DNA of 64,000 nt, from positions 37,706,301 through 37,770,300 of the forward strand of contig OX463855.1 in the NCBI GenBank assembly GCA_949825065.1. The letters are read 5' to 3'. Shown here in pieces: positions 32,906 through 43,504 of this stretch. Origin of the DNA: Odontocerum albicorne (lineage: Eukaryota > Arthropoda > Insecta > Trichoptera > Odontoceridae). The notes under the pieces were generated by a model. The model did no database searches, had not been told where the DNA came from, and saw only the letters and a program-made list of their open reading frames with translations. The position numbers and the translations under genes are program-made. Position 1 is the stretch's first letter. The number at the start of each line of letters is the position of its first letter.

Positions 32906-33581
32906 ATAGCATTAATTAATTAATTTATATAAATAAATTAATTAATTAACTTCCTCCGTAAAAAATCTCTAAATAGATCATTATTTCTGATTCTAGATTG
33001 TTTTATTCTTCATGAAAGAAAAAGTGTGAAAAGAAATTAATTAATTCATTCATTATTATGCGCAGATTTCTCTTGTGTTTATGTCTGCCACGTGGCTTAA
33101 ACCATCACAGATTCAGGAATTAAACTGAAATTTATTAGCGACGCCGTCTCTCCCTCGATTTGCATTTAGTCTAAGTTTTGAGCTTTGACAGACGTCAATG
33201 CTCAATATGCAAATCAGTATCTATGTAAATTCCTCACGGGCCTTAACTGCTTTCTGTTTGTGTGGATATACTATTTTGGAATAAACTGTTCGGAATTTGT
33301 AAAGCATGTCCTAAAATATGTTTCATTTAAAGTTAGATTAAACGAAATATGTATCAAAGGACTTAAAAGTTTTCAAACAGAAAATCTCCAACAGGAACAA
33401 CCTTCTGTTTAAACAAAATCAGTCAACTTGGGTTTCTTTAACAAACATCCTGCGAACCTTAGAGTTGATTTTTTCTCAGTTACCATATATGCCAACTCAG
33501 TATGGATCATGTCTACCCATGCAAAGTAGATCGATATTGCATTAAACGAAGCCTGTCATCAACCCCCCTTGAAAAGATTTA
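32906..33581. other. Unassigned region
   Basis: Begins with a near-palindrome of taattaatta and atttatataaat (about 32912-32950). No gene recognised. Confidence 0.4.
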
Positions 33582-33975
33582 CATTTTAGGAGCTAGTCCT
33601 TAAGGGAGAGATGATGATGATTTGTTGATAAATAAAAATCGTTAGAAAGAGAGGAATTTTATTAGTAACGTAGGTATTTATATCATTTTGGAATGTGCGC
33701 GGGAATGCGCTCGCGATATGCCTACGTCTCGTTTCTGCGAATGCAAAAACGATTAATGTTGTATGTAGGTATCATTCAAATACGGAACTGGCAAGACAAG
33801 TGTGGTGCGTTCTCGCTCTAGTATGGAATGCGGTCCGCTACCGGCTACGGGTTGAATGGCCGGCGCGTGGACTTTGTAATGGTTTGTTTTGCATTGCTAA
33901 TGAATGCAAAGGTCACTTCATCGGTCATTGACCGTGTGTATGGACGCCCACAGTGTTCCAAGTGTGCGACCGCCA
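33582..33975 (+). repeat. Repeat C, copy 2
   Basis: Begins ttttaggagctagtcc and gagatgatgatgatttgttg, then gtaggtatttatatc, the GC-rich block and gaccgccacaa. This is the two-part structure also seen at 55119-55577 and 58777-59190. The 3' tip is unclear. Confidence 0.7.
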
Positions 33976-34293
33976 CAACATACTTACTGGAATATATCGT
34001 TGAGACATCCCTCGTAATATTTCACTTACGAATGAAAAATATAAACAAATTTCTGATCCCAAACACCTTACAAGTGTTTATAACCGAATACGACTGAGGT
34101 CCCACAAGAGTTTTATGGCCAACCTCAAAAGCTCCACGGATAGTGCGCCTGTCAAGTGTTGGAGAGCTAGAGCTGAAAGCCAGTGAACATGGATGCAGTC
34201 GTGTAGCTATCGATTGAACACCACTTACCGTCTCTTCAATGGTCTTTCTCCGCCACGTATTCCACTCACATTTGCATTATATATTTGTTTTGT
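33976..34293. other. Unassigned region
   Basis: A possible LINE-like block lies at 34100-34200 (aactcaaaagctcc-like, gagagctagagctgaaagcc), but no frame could be followed. Confidence 0.35.
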
Positions 34294-34672
34294 AAGTATT
34301 TCTTCATTCATGTGTTCCACATATCCAAACTATCTCAGCATGTTCTTCTTCATTCATGTGCTCCACATGTCCAAACTATCTCAGCATGTTCTTCTTCATT
34401 CATGTGCTCCACATGTCCAAACTATCTCAGCATGTTCTTCTTCATTCATGTGCTCCACATGTCCAAACTATCTCAGCATGTTCTTCTTCATTCATGTGCT
34501 CCACATGTCCAAACTATCTCAGCATGTTATTCTTCATTCATGTGCTCCACATGTCCAAACTATCTCAGCATGTTCTTCTTCATTCATGTGCTCCACATGT
34601 CCAAACTATCTCAGCATGTTCTTCTTCATTCATGTGCTCCACATGTCCAAACTATCTCAGCAATTTCTTCTT
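34294..34672 (-). repeat. 46-bp minisatellite derived from a LINE FGHVE segment
   Basis: About eight copies of a unit containing ttcttcattcatgtgctcca and catgtccaaactatctcag. The reverse complement reads like the W-F-G-H-V-E-x-M-N segment of LINE C-termini (compare gatggtttggacatgtgg at 38722). The unit is not a multiple of three, so all three forward frames stay open only because no frame contains a stop. Flanks on both sides also look LINE-like. Confidence 0.92.
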
Positions 34673-34941
34673 CATCTTACTCAACACATTAGCTTAAATT
34701 TCATATTCGTCTTAAATAAATTGATCCCCCGTGTATACTTTGCAATGCAAGCATTTTAATCGGCTCCTTCCAGTGCTAGTTCACGTTCATGTTTTACTTG
34801 TCAACATCAAAATCAGTGTAAATACTGCTGTAGATTATCTTAGTAAATGATATCTGAATGTTAGCAATTGGTACCCGTTGGCACCTAATTTTATAGAAAA
34901 AGTTTCCAGTATGGGTTTCAATTAAATAAATAAATAAATAT

Positions 34942-35062
34942 ATTGTAATTTATTTTATCAAACACTGTTTATTCCATTTTTTGACTTGGACATGACCTCA
35001 TCATCAGGGAAACAAAAACAAGACTTGGAATAAACAGTGTTTGATAAAATAAATTACAATGT
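34942..35062. repeat. Perfect 35-bp inverted repeat (hairpin family H)
   Basis: The arm starting attgtaatttattttatcaa and ending gtttattcca recurs exactly inverted after a 51-bp loop that contains cctcatcatcag. Related hairpins lie at 40175-40300 and 40438-40628. All three are followed by gtctttaaacctgcac-like sequence or its equivalent. Confidence 0.88.
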
Positions 35063-35104
35063 CTTTAAACCTGCACAACGTTAATGCCTTAACTATAAAC
35101 CAAA

Positions 35105-36036
35105 TATAAGTAAATATAGGTGTTTTGGTAGCAACATAGTATGTATATAATATATTTAAATACACTTCAAAAACACATAAATGCCAGAAAATAAATTTAA
35201 GAGAGAAGCTATCAAAAGATCTGGGCTCATCTAATAACATCCCCTCGGCCAAGATACACCCCACTATTATAGAGCGAGCCCAGCCGTGAGGACACCAGAT
35301 GTTTTTCAGCCCGCACCCTTGAAAATGTAGAATAAGAAGAAAAAAACAGAAAACAAATAGATGGCATAAAAAAAGCAAACCCACAAATACCGCCTCAGAT
35401 TAATTCAAACAAATAAATAAAGGTTCCTTGACAGCAACACTATTTGTGCACATGTATAATATAATATAATATATATAGATGACCTCCGTGGCCTGGTGGT
35501 AATATGCTTGTCTGCCGATCCGGAGGTTGCGGGTTCAATCCCCGCTGGAACCCAGATTTTTAAAAAATGGGAGTACAGTCTGGTTTTCACTAAGGGATTT
35601 TTTAAAAAAACCTTTCTGGTTGGTTGGAAGAGATCGCAACATGGCAATAAACTCGCCAGGTTAAAAAAAAAATATATATATACAATATAATAAATTCATT
35701 CCGAAATCGCACATGTATCTCAAAATAAACTGCAGAAAATACATTTAAGAGAGAAGACACTAAAAGGTCCGGGCTCATCCCACAAATATTCCCCCGGCCG
35801 AGATACACCCCACTAATGTAGGGCGAGCCCGACCGCCAGGACATCGCGGGGCTTTCAACGTTTCAACCCACACCCTTGTACATATAGACTAAAAAAAAAA
35901 CAAAAATTTGTATTAACATATATGGCAGAAACAAAATAAAAAGTAAACCCTCATATACCATCTCAGGTTAACTGTCAACAAGAACGAAAAAAAAAAAAAA
36001 GCCTCAAGGAGTCCAAATTTTATAAAAATGACAAAT
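35105..36036 (+). repeat. Dimeric dispersed repeat A, copy 2
   Basis: The left monomer (35105-35400) and right monomer (35405-36036) match 742-1312 in order and in their diagnostic differences. A SINE-1 sits inside the right monomer at 35481-35668. Confidence 0.75.
35481..35668 (+). mobile_element. SINE-1, full-length, inside repeat A
   Basis: The head gacctccgtggcctggtggt and ggttgcgggttcaatccccg is followed by the body and the tail ttggttggaagagatcgca, ggcaataaactcgccagg. It is flanked on both sides by tataatata-type sequence that may be target duplication, but the low complexity prevents a firm call. Confidence 0.88.
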
Positions 36037-36370
36037 TAAAGCATCTTTATGATTCTTGATGGTTGAAAGAAATTTCCCTATGGTAATAAATACGCAATAT
36101 ATTCTAAATATAAGTGGTATAAAAATTACTTAATATTTTAAAAGACCGTTTAACATAATATACTAGATGCATTCTTCAATCATTTTGCACAAAGAGGTTA
36201 AGGAACAACTTATGATCACTGACAACGTAGAAAGTCACAAGAATAGAAGTGCATAGATTACCTATGCGATGAAGAGACTATAATAGATATAGAGTGGTAG
36301 AGCTTGCCATTGTCACAAGATCTACAAACAGTGGAATGCCTGAAAGATTTGAGACGAATTAAGCTAAACA
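36037..36370. other. Unassigned spacer
   Basis: No gene or repeat recognised. Confidence 0.4.
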
Positions 36371-36372
36371 TA

Positions 36373-37331
36373 CTATGCGTATCCAGAAAGTAAGTGTACT
36401 GAGGCTCTCACGACCGGATGGATTTTATTTTCGACATGTTGGCTACACTTCCGTGTAGCCTGACCCTTCCCCTCCGCAACGAGACCGGTTCGAGGTCAGT
36501 ACGTTGAGAAGTGTCGACGCGACAACACGTTTCGTGAAAAATGTCAATCCAATATCCCGCCAAGTGCGAAATACGCGACGTCATCCGTTATCTCGTTTGG
36601 AAGGCAAAACCTCCGTTTGAGGTTTATAATGAGGTGAAAACTGCATATGGTGATAAAGCTATGAATCGTACGAGTGTGTACAAGTGGTGTCGCGAGTTTA
36701 AAAACGGTCACATGACACCTCTTCACCCTCCGCCAAAAAGTTCAAAACCACAATTTCAGCCAAGAAAATCATGGCATCCGTGTTTTGGGACTGTCAAGGC
36801 ATAATTTTAATTGAATATATGCCTCAAGGGGAGACCATCAACTCTGCAAAATACTGTGAGACCCTAAAAAAATTGCGGAGGGTGATTCAGAACAAGAGGA
36901 GAGGCATGTTGACAAAGGGAGTCTGCCTGCTGCACGATAATGCCAGACCACACACGGCCAACGCCACGAAGGAACTGCTCGCCTCGTTTAAATGGGATGT
37001 CCTGAACCATCCCGCGCATTCCCCTGACCTAGCACCTTCAAATTACTATCTCTTTACCTCCCTGAAGCTGCACATGGGTGGACAAAGGTTTTCAACCGAC
37101 GAGGAGGTAAAGGAGGAGGTGGAGAAGTGGACGTAGGGGTTGGCGGGAAACTACTTCGATGAAGGCATCAAAAAGTTGATACCCCGCTTCACCACCTGCA
37201 TTGAGAGGAATGGCGACTATGTCGAAAAATAGCTTACATATGTACTACGGTAACCACGTATTTTTTTTGTTTAAATAAAAAAAATTGTAACCTACAAAAA
37301 TTCAGTACACTTACTTTCTGGATTTGCCTCG
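36373..37331 (+). mobile_element. Mariner C, inactivated near-complete element
   Basis: TA flanks; the ends share ATCCAGAAAGTAAGTGTACT (right end reversed). The transposase starts at 36541: MSIQYPAKCEIRDVIRYLVW, KTAYGDKAMNRTSVYKWCRE (helix-turn-helix). A deletion and frameshift follow near 36705-36780. The catalytic domain then reads VFWDCQGI (first D), LLHDNARPHTA (second D) and HSPDLAPSNYYLF, where the third position, 34 residues after the second D, is N instead of D. An early stop (TAG near 37134) precedes GNYFDEGIKKLIPRF. Mariner transposases need all three D residues, so it is dead three ways. Confidence 0.92.
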
Positions 37332-38305
37332 TATATCAACTCCAATGTGGGTCACGTTCCTCAGCATTGAAGTCACAACATAGAAGAAGAATGTCTTTAG
37401 ACTAACTTTCCAAGATATTTGGAATCTGGGATCCCCTGTATATCAATAACATGGCAATGATAGTTGAGTGGATGAGAGCTTCACCTCACACCACGGGGCA
37501 GAGCAGACTGAATTTTAGGTGGAATTTATCAATATTTCACTGGTTAGCAGAGCGACACCTGCATTTGCACAATAATCCCATTTAATCCCACACACCTGGA
37601 CAATTTCTCGCTTTTAAAAGCTTTTCCGTATAACGCATCCTTTTAACAACGGTAAATATGGTAAATCTGCCAAAACAGGGCGTTAGGATAAAATGAAACG
37701 AATTATTTTTTTATGCATGGAAAACGTATTAAAATAAATGTTTTTCAACATGAAAAAGCATGTTTTCTATTTAAATTATGGAATGCTAGGGGTAATTTGT
37801 ACCCCTGACTAGTATGGATTTGTGCCACCACATCTAAGATGCTGCGTTCTCTTCTCGTTTTTTTTTTATACAAGTGAAACTTCTATAGGCGCGATAGGTC
37901 GAATTGGCCTGAACGTCACGAAAAGTGAAACGCTTCCCCTTCTCCGACTTTGATGGTAATATTTCAAATGATCTTTTATATTTATTTACATTAATATAAA
38001 TAAATTAATAATTAATATTAAATATAAATTTGTAATTATTAATAATACAAATAATTTAATAAATGAACGATAAATGAATAAATTTATTAATTTATTTATT
38101 TATTAAATATAAAATTAAATATTATATTACAATAATAAATATTTATTTTTCATTAATTAATTATAATCAATAAACATAATTTAATTAATGAAATATCATT
38201 TATAATTAATTATTTTATAATTAATAAAATATAATTTATAATTAATTATTTTATCATTAATATTAATTAATAATAATAATTATTAATAATAATAATTAGG
38301 GTAAA
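37332..38305. other. Unassigned region with a long AT tract
   Basis: 37332-37970 holds nothing recognised. 37975-38300 is almost pure A/T with irregular taattaataa words; the 16-bp array starts at its right edge. Confidence 0.5.
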
Positions 38306-38432
38306 CTTGGGGCAAACGGACATGGGAGCAACCGGACATGGGGGCAAACGGACATGGAGACAAACGGATATGGGGGCAAACGGACATGGGGGCAAACGGA
38401 CATGGGGGCAAACGAACATGGGGGCAAACGGA
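38306..38432 (+). repeat. 16-bp minisatellite, about eight copies
   Basis: The unit is ggacatgggggcaaac with occasional substitutions. Three units make 48 bp, so frames stay open for the array only. Confidence 0.93.
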
Positions 38433-38639
38433 TATCCCCTTAACGTTTTACTCAAGCCAAACCTTATTATACATGTTGGCCACCATTGTGAGAATTTTTC
38501 TAAATGTCAGAAGTGTTGCGCTCCGTATAAAAACAATAATCTGGTAATATCTTTATAATCTTTTGAGATATTTATTATTCTTTCTGACTATTGTCTACCT
38601 ACTGACAAGGACCAATACACAACAACTAAGTGTCAATGT

Positions 38640-38890
38640 ATGAAAGAAGACGGAATGAAAACAACATAAATCAACGCTTGGATAAAATGGATGATTTAAG
38701 CAAGATGAAGAAAGGAGCTTGAAGATGGTTTGGACATGTGGAAAGAATGAATAACGAAATAATGACAAAGCGAGTTTAAAAGTCAGAAGTGCAAGGAGGG
38801 CGTGGAAGAGGTAAGCCGAGACAATCGTGGCTGGATCATATGGAACAAATTGTGAAAGAAGTATGAATAGTAGAAGATTGTGCATAACGG
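38640..38890 (+). mobile_element. LINE C-terminal relic
   Basis: One frame reads RWFGHVERMNNEIMTKRV, then RGRGKPRQSWLDHMEQIVKE, the FGHV and G-R-P-R-x-x-W-L-D pattern of a LINE protein end. It directly precedes the 141-bp array. Confidence 0.7.
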
Positions 38891-38922
38891 TATGTATGAA
38901 TATGGAAGAGGCAAAAGTTATA

Positions 38923-39532
38923 TGCGTGCTGGAACATCGGTACTACATGCCCTGGGCAAGTAGGGGTGACTAGATGCAAGGTGAACATGGAGAGATAGGG
39001 TTTCTTAAATGACAGAAGCATTGAATGTGATTGTGGAACTACACCGAGTTCACAACACTTGCTGACCTGTTGGAACATCGGTTCTACATGCCCTGGGCAA
39101 GTAGGGGTGACTAGATGCAAGGTGAACATGGAGAGATGGGGTTTCTTAAATAACAGAAGCATTGAATGTGATTGTGGAACTACACAGGGTTCACAACACA
39201 TGCTGACTTGTCGGAACATCGGTACTACATGCCCTGGGCAAGTAGGGGTGACTAGATGCAAGGTGAACATGGAGAGATGGGGTTTCTTAAATGACAGAAG
39301 CATTGAATGTGATTGTGGAACTACACCGAGTTCACAACACATGCTGACCTGTTGGAACATCGGTACTACATGCCCTGGGCAAGTAGGGGTGACTAGATGC
39401 AAGGTGAACATGAAGAGATGGGGTTTCTTAAATAACATAAGCATTGAATGTGATTGTGGAACTACACAGGGTTCACAACACATGCTGACTTGTCGGAACA
39501 TCGGTACTACATGCCCCGGGCAAGACTTGAAG
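38923..39532 (+). repeat. 141-bp tandem array encoding a zinc-knuckle-like LINE tail
   Basis: Spacing of gtaggggtgactagatgc is exactly 141 bp over four copies (38960, 39101, 39242, 39383). The 47-residue period contains VTRCKVNMERWGFLNDRSI, ECDCGTTQGSQHMLTCRN. The W-G-F..S..C-x-C-G......H-x-x-x-C pattern is the C-x-C..H..C knuckle found at the end of many LINE reverse-transcriptase proteins. Units 2-4 are open (39059-39538); the first has a TAG at the ERW tryptophan. It may be a passive LINE fragment amplification. Confidence 0.9.
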
Positions 39533-40174
39533 AATTGATGCGAATGCGGATAGAAAAATTTGGAGACATCTTATCTTTGCCAACCTCACAAGGAACACGG
39601 CGGGGTGATACGAGTATGTATGGGTGCATTATTTATCCTAATATTTACACTCAAGGCTTTAACATAAAGGGGAAACATTCCCGAGCAATGTACTATAATA
39701 TATCTCACCATATGTTCACTGATTTATGCATGATGTTATCCAGTAACGGGACCATTTGCGCAGAATTCATTATGGCTCCTGTCTGATTGCTGATTACTTA
39801 CGCATCTGATTTAATATCCAGGTGAAATAATAATCTGGGATGTGGAATACGCAAATCATGCATTAACATTTGCAATCATGACGGGACATTTGCATAGGAT
39901 GCAGTTATTGTGACATTATCTATTATTATGTTACTCAATTTAAACGTAACCTAGTCAGATGGGATCAGAGCTGACAGCTAATCAACATTTAATTCATTTG
40001 TGAGGCTATCTGGTGATGAAGGTTAATGAAATACGATACTATGAACTTTAAGGCCTCATTGGTAAATGCTTATCTACGAACTTTGGGGTTGCAGTTACAA
40101 TTTATGCAGGTACTCAATTTTTTATGAAGAAGTACCGGATTTTACTATAAGTTTTTTTTACATATCTCTATTTA
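39533..40174. other. Unassigned region
   Basis: An open frame runs to 39786 without a recognised domain, possibly the end of the LINE protein. The rest holds nothing recognised. Confidence 0.4.
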
Positions 40175-40300
40175 TTGTTATTTGTATAGTCAAACAATGT
40201 TTATTCCACTTTATGTATCGGTATAACTCTACCGGATCCTAGGTTTTCACCTCATCATCAGTGGAGTACAAACAAGACTCTTGGAATCTCGTGAAAGGTC
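40175..40300 (-). repeat. Hairpin family H, partial copy
   Basis: Contains caaacaatgtttattccact, ctaccggatcc, ggttttcacctcatcatcag, matching one arm of the copy at 40438. Confidence 0.7.
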
Positions 40301-40437
40301 TTATTAGTGTAGCCAGGTTACCTTAAGATATTTTTTTGCCAGGTTACATTAAGATCATTTCCTACTCTATTAAATATTGTTTTACAGATATTTTATGCAA
40401 AATAATTTTGATTGATGTCCATTAAAAATTATACAGA

Positions 40438-40628
40438 TTGTAATTTGTTTACTCAAACACTGTTTATTCCACTAAATATAACAGTATAATCCTACCGGTC
40501 TCAAAGTCTCACCTCATCATCAGGTATTGTTTATGTTCCCCTAATGATGTGGTGAAAACCTTGAAACCGGTAGGGTTATACCGTTGTATAAAGTAGAATA
40601 AATAGTGTTTGACTACACAAATTACAAT
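40438..40628. repeat. Hairpin family H, copy with about 80-bp arms
   Basis: The left arm gtaatttgtttactcaaaca, tttattccact, cctaccggtctc and acctcatcatcagg is mirrored on the right by cctaatgatg, tggtgaaaacc, gaaaccggtaggg, gaataaatagtgtttgac. On the minus strand the centre reads ctgatgatgagg...gagaccgg, reminiscent of a hammerhead ribozyme core (see findings). Confidence 0.8.
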
Positions 40629-40778
40629 GTCTTTAAACCTCCACAGTGTTAGTGCCTTAACTGTAAATAATATATCTCTGTTTAGTGGGGAGAAATTATA
40701 ACGTAACAATGAACACACTAGATTATACAACGATAGAATAATACTTTATTAAATATACAACCTTCTGTTGTATACAGC

Positions 40779-41868
40779 ACAAAGCTGTAGGATATTTTCA
40801 GCTTGGCAATATTTTCCAGCCAACCAGAAAGATATTTGAAGTGAAAACCAGACTAATATATTAGGTGTTAACTTAAGTTGTGTCCATTTTTTTACAATTT
40901 AAAAATTAACACCTAAAGTAAAACAAAATGTCAAAGGTTATAAGTCATTTAAAAGAAAATGTTCTGCTCTACAAGATATTGTGTATGCTTCTACGTTACA
41001 TACCATATATTATTTTATTTTATTACAAGCCTTCAAAGTGGAATGTCAAGTAGACGAAAGTGAGCATTTTCGACACCTCCTTCTATTCGCGTTCAATCGA
41101 GGGAATAAAGCTGCCAAAGCTGCTCGCGATATTTACGAAGTGTACAATGGAGATGATATGAATAAAAGGACAGCTCGTCGATGGTTGTTGCGTTTCAAAG
41201 ACGGTAATTTCGACCTGAAAGACATGGAACGTTCCGGATGACCAGTGGACTTCGATGAGGACCGCATAAACAATATTATTCATGAAAATCCCCTTCAAAC
41301 CACCGTAGAATTGGCTGAACAGATGATTTGTAGTCACATGACTGTATACCGCCATCTTAAATCAATGGGAAAAGTCCAGAAGTTTGGCGCTTGGGTTCCA
41401 CATGGTTTGAGTGAAAAAAACAAAAATGAATTGTCGAACGTTGATTTTTGTTGTTTTCATTCAAAACATCATAGTGAAAACAACAAAACATCATATTCAT
41501 AGCATCTTCACCGTAAACTTTGCCAGCTTTATTCCCTCGATTGAACGCGAATAGAAGGAGGTGTCGAAAATGCTCAATTTCGTTTACTTGACATTCCATT
41601 TTGAAGGCTTGTAATCAAATCAAAAAATATTTGTAACGTAAAAGCAAACACAATATCTTGTAGAGTAGAAAATTTTCTTTTGAATAACCTATAACCTTTA
41701 CCATTTTGTTTTACTTTTGGTGCTCATTTTTTAATTTGAAAAAAACGGACACAACTTATGTTAACACCCAATATATATATTTTTTAAATTGTAACTAACG
41801 GGTATCGAATTAACAACCTCTGGTTGGAAAGACAGACTTAACCAACTTAGCTACGGAGGTCGTCGTAC
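40779..41868 (-). mobile_element. SINE-1 split by mariner B
   Basis: 40779-40858 is the tail and part of the body (tttccagccaaccagaaag, gtgaaaaccagact). 41776-41868 is the head (cgggtatcgaattaacaacc, gacttaaccaacttagct). The element between is TA-flanked, so this is a nested insertion. Confidence 0.8.
40861..41771 (+). mobile_element. Mariner B foldback derivative, copy 2
   Basis: TA flanks at 40859-40860 and 41772-41773. The transposase N-terminus is near 41041 (ECQVDESEHFRHLLLFAFNR, AAKAARDIYEVYNGDD, ARRWLLRFKDGNFDLKDMER); a stop follows SG, then DFDEDRINNIIHENPLQTTV and HLKSMGKVQKFGAWVPHGLS. From about 41500 the first coding region and 5' end return inverted. The inverted arm is longer than in copy 1 and reaches further into the coding region. 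No catalytic D is present. Confidence 0.88.
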
Positions 41869-41874
41869 AATACA

Positions 41875-42115
41875 ATAATACAGAAAATACTCATTAAATA
41901 CAATACAACTACAAGTACACATTCGTACAATGACTAAGAAATATTCATGCAATGTAATACAATGACTAGGAAATACTCGTACAATACAATACAATTACCA
42001 ACAAATATTCGTACAATATTAGGAAGTATTCGTGCAATACAATAAAATGTCCAGGAAATATTCGAACAACACAATACAATGACCAGGAAATAGTCATGCA
42101 ATACAATAAAGAGTA
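41875..42115 (+). repeat. Diverged repeat of about 38 bp
   Basis: Words aatacaatacaa, ctaggaaatactcgtac and aggaaatattcgaac recur at irregular 35-45 bp spacing. Old and degenerate. Confidence 0.6.
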
Positions 42116-42214
42116 AAGGAGGTAAATCACTGCTCTTGTTGGTTTTTTTATTATTGATAAGACTTATATTTTATTCTTTAAATTACCTTATTATTTTCTA
42201 AATATAATAATTTT

Positions 42215-42412
42215 GTTGTGCATAGTACAATCTTGCAAAATTATTACTATGTGGCAATCTCTTCCAATCAACTAGAAGGATATTAAAGAGGCCTTGAGTA
42301 AAAACCAGAGAAGAATCCATTTTTGAAAATTTGGGTATCAACGGGAATCAAACCCGCAACCTCCGGATTTAGAAACATGCGTCTAGCCAACTAGACCACG
42401 GAAGTTGTCACC
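42215..42412 (-). mobile_element. SINE-1, full-length
   Basis: Reverse complement with tail (ttactatgtggcaatctctt), body (aaatttgggtatcaacgg) and head (gaatcaaacccgcaacctcc, gtctagccaactagaccac). Confidence 0.85.
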
Positions 42413-42790
42413 TTTTATGATTTGCAAAAAAAAAAAATTAAATAACTGCAAAAGGACCCAACACAAATTTTACGTGTTCTGAGAAAATTGGGGATATATG
42501 AGCATATATGGAATCATAAAACTAAAGGTGTAAATTAACCATAAAATGCCCATTAAACTGGGTTGATTTTTACACGTGCAGAGCTGATTTTATAGTTCAA
42601 ATGAAACAAAAAAAAATGTTTTATGGAGATGGGTCCTTTTTGCACACACACGTCCAACTATCGTAAAACTGGTGAGTGAAAATATCGATCAAAATTTTCT
42701 TTAGTCAAAAAAATATTTAAAGTTAACGTTTGCTGAATAAAACTTTATCGACAATTTTTGAAAAACAGAAAAGTATTTATTTTAAATCGC
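42413..42790. other. Unassigned spacer between SINE-1 copies
   Basis: No gene or element recognised. Confidence 0.4.
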
Positions 42791-42792
42791 AT

Positions 42793-42990
42793 TATGGCCT
42801 CCCTAGTCTAATTGATAAGACGCATGCCTTCCGATCCAAGGGTTGTGGTTTCAATTGGCATGGAGCACAGTATTTTTCAAAAAAGATTCGAGTCTGATTT
42901 TTACTCATTGCCTTTTTAACATATTTGTGCAAGTTATAAGAGATTGCCGGTAATAAGCCCACCAGATTGTACTGCAAACAAAGAAAGTGT
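42793..42990 (+). mobile_element. SINE-1 variant
   Basis: The head atggcctccctagtctaatt and ccaagggttgtggtttcaat is diverged in the B-box; the body and tail (ataagagattgccggtaata, agcccaccagattgtactg) are recognisable. Confidence 0.75.
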
Positions 42991-43009
42991 AATATAGTAA
43001 AGTATAGAG

Positions 43010-43500
43010 ATGCGGCGATAAAGATTTGAGAATGAATGTTGCGAAATCAAAAGTCATAGTGATAGGTGTGGAAGGAAAAGTAAATGTGGTATATGTGTAA
43101 GTGATGAAAGATTGAAAAGTCAATGCGATGTATGGGTAAGTGATGAAAGATTGAGAAGTAAACGCGATATATGGGTAAGTGATGAAATATTGAGAAGTAA
43201 ATGCGATATATGTGTAAGTGATGAAAGATTGAGAAGTAAATGCGATGTATGGGTAAGTGATAAAATATTGAGAAGTAAATGCGATATATGTATAAGTGAT
43301 GAAAGATTGAGAAGTAAATGCGATATATGGGTAAGTGATAAAAGATTGAGAAGTAAATGCGATATATGGGTTAGTGGTGAAAGATTGAGAAGTAAACGAG
43401 ATATATGGATAAGTGATGAAATATTGAAAAAATTCAGCTGGATAGTATTTTCTCAGACGATGGAAGAGTTATAAGATATATCAAACGGTATGTAGTGACA
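43010..43500 (+). mobile_element. LINE fragment carrying a 39-bp array
   Basis: Left of the array one frame reads GLRMNVAKSKVIVIGVEGKV; right of it LDSIFSDDGRVIRYIKRYVV. These correspond to the K-S-K-V and F-K-Y-L-G-S...D-G-x blocks that lie side by side in intact LINEs, so the array occupies the short interval between them. Confidence 0.75.
43086..43425 (+). repeat. 39-bp minisatellite inside a LINE
   Basis: About 8.7 copies of a unit starting agtgatgaaagattgagaag; the in-frame period is VSDERLRSKCDIW. Variants at ata/gta and gaaaga/gaaata alternate. Confidence 0.93.
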
Positions 43501-43504
43501 GGAA

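Noticed and set aside
34193..34759. 188-codon frame with repeated FIHVLHMSKLSQ-type residues
   Set aside because: The 46-bp array is open in all three forward frames, and its origin is the complement of a LINE segment.
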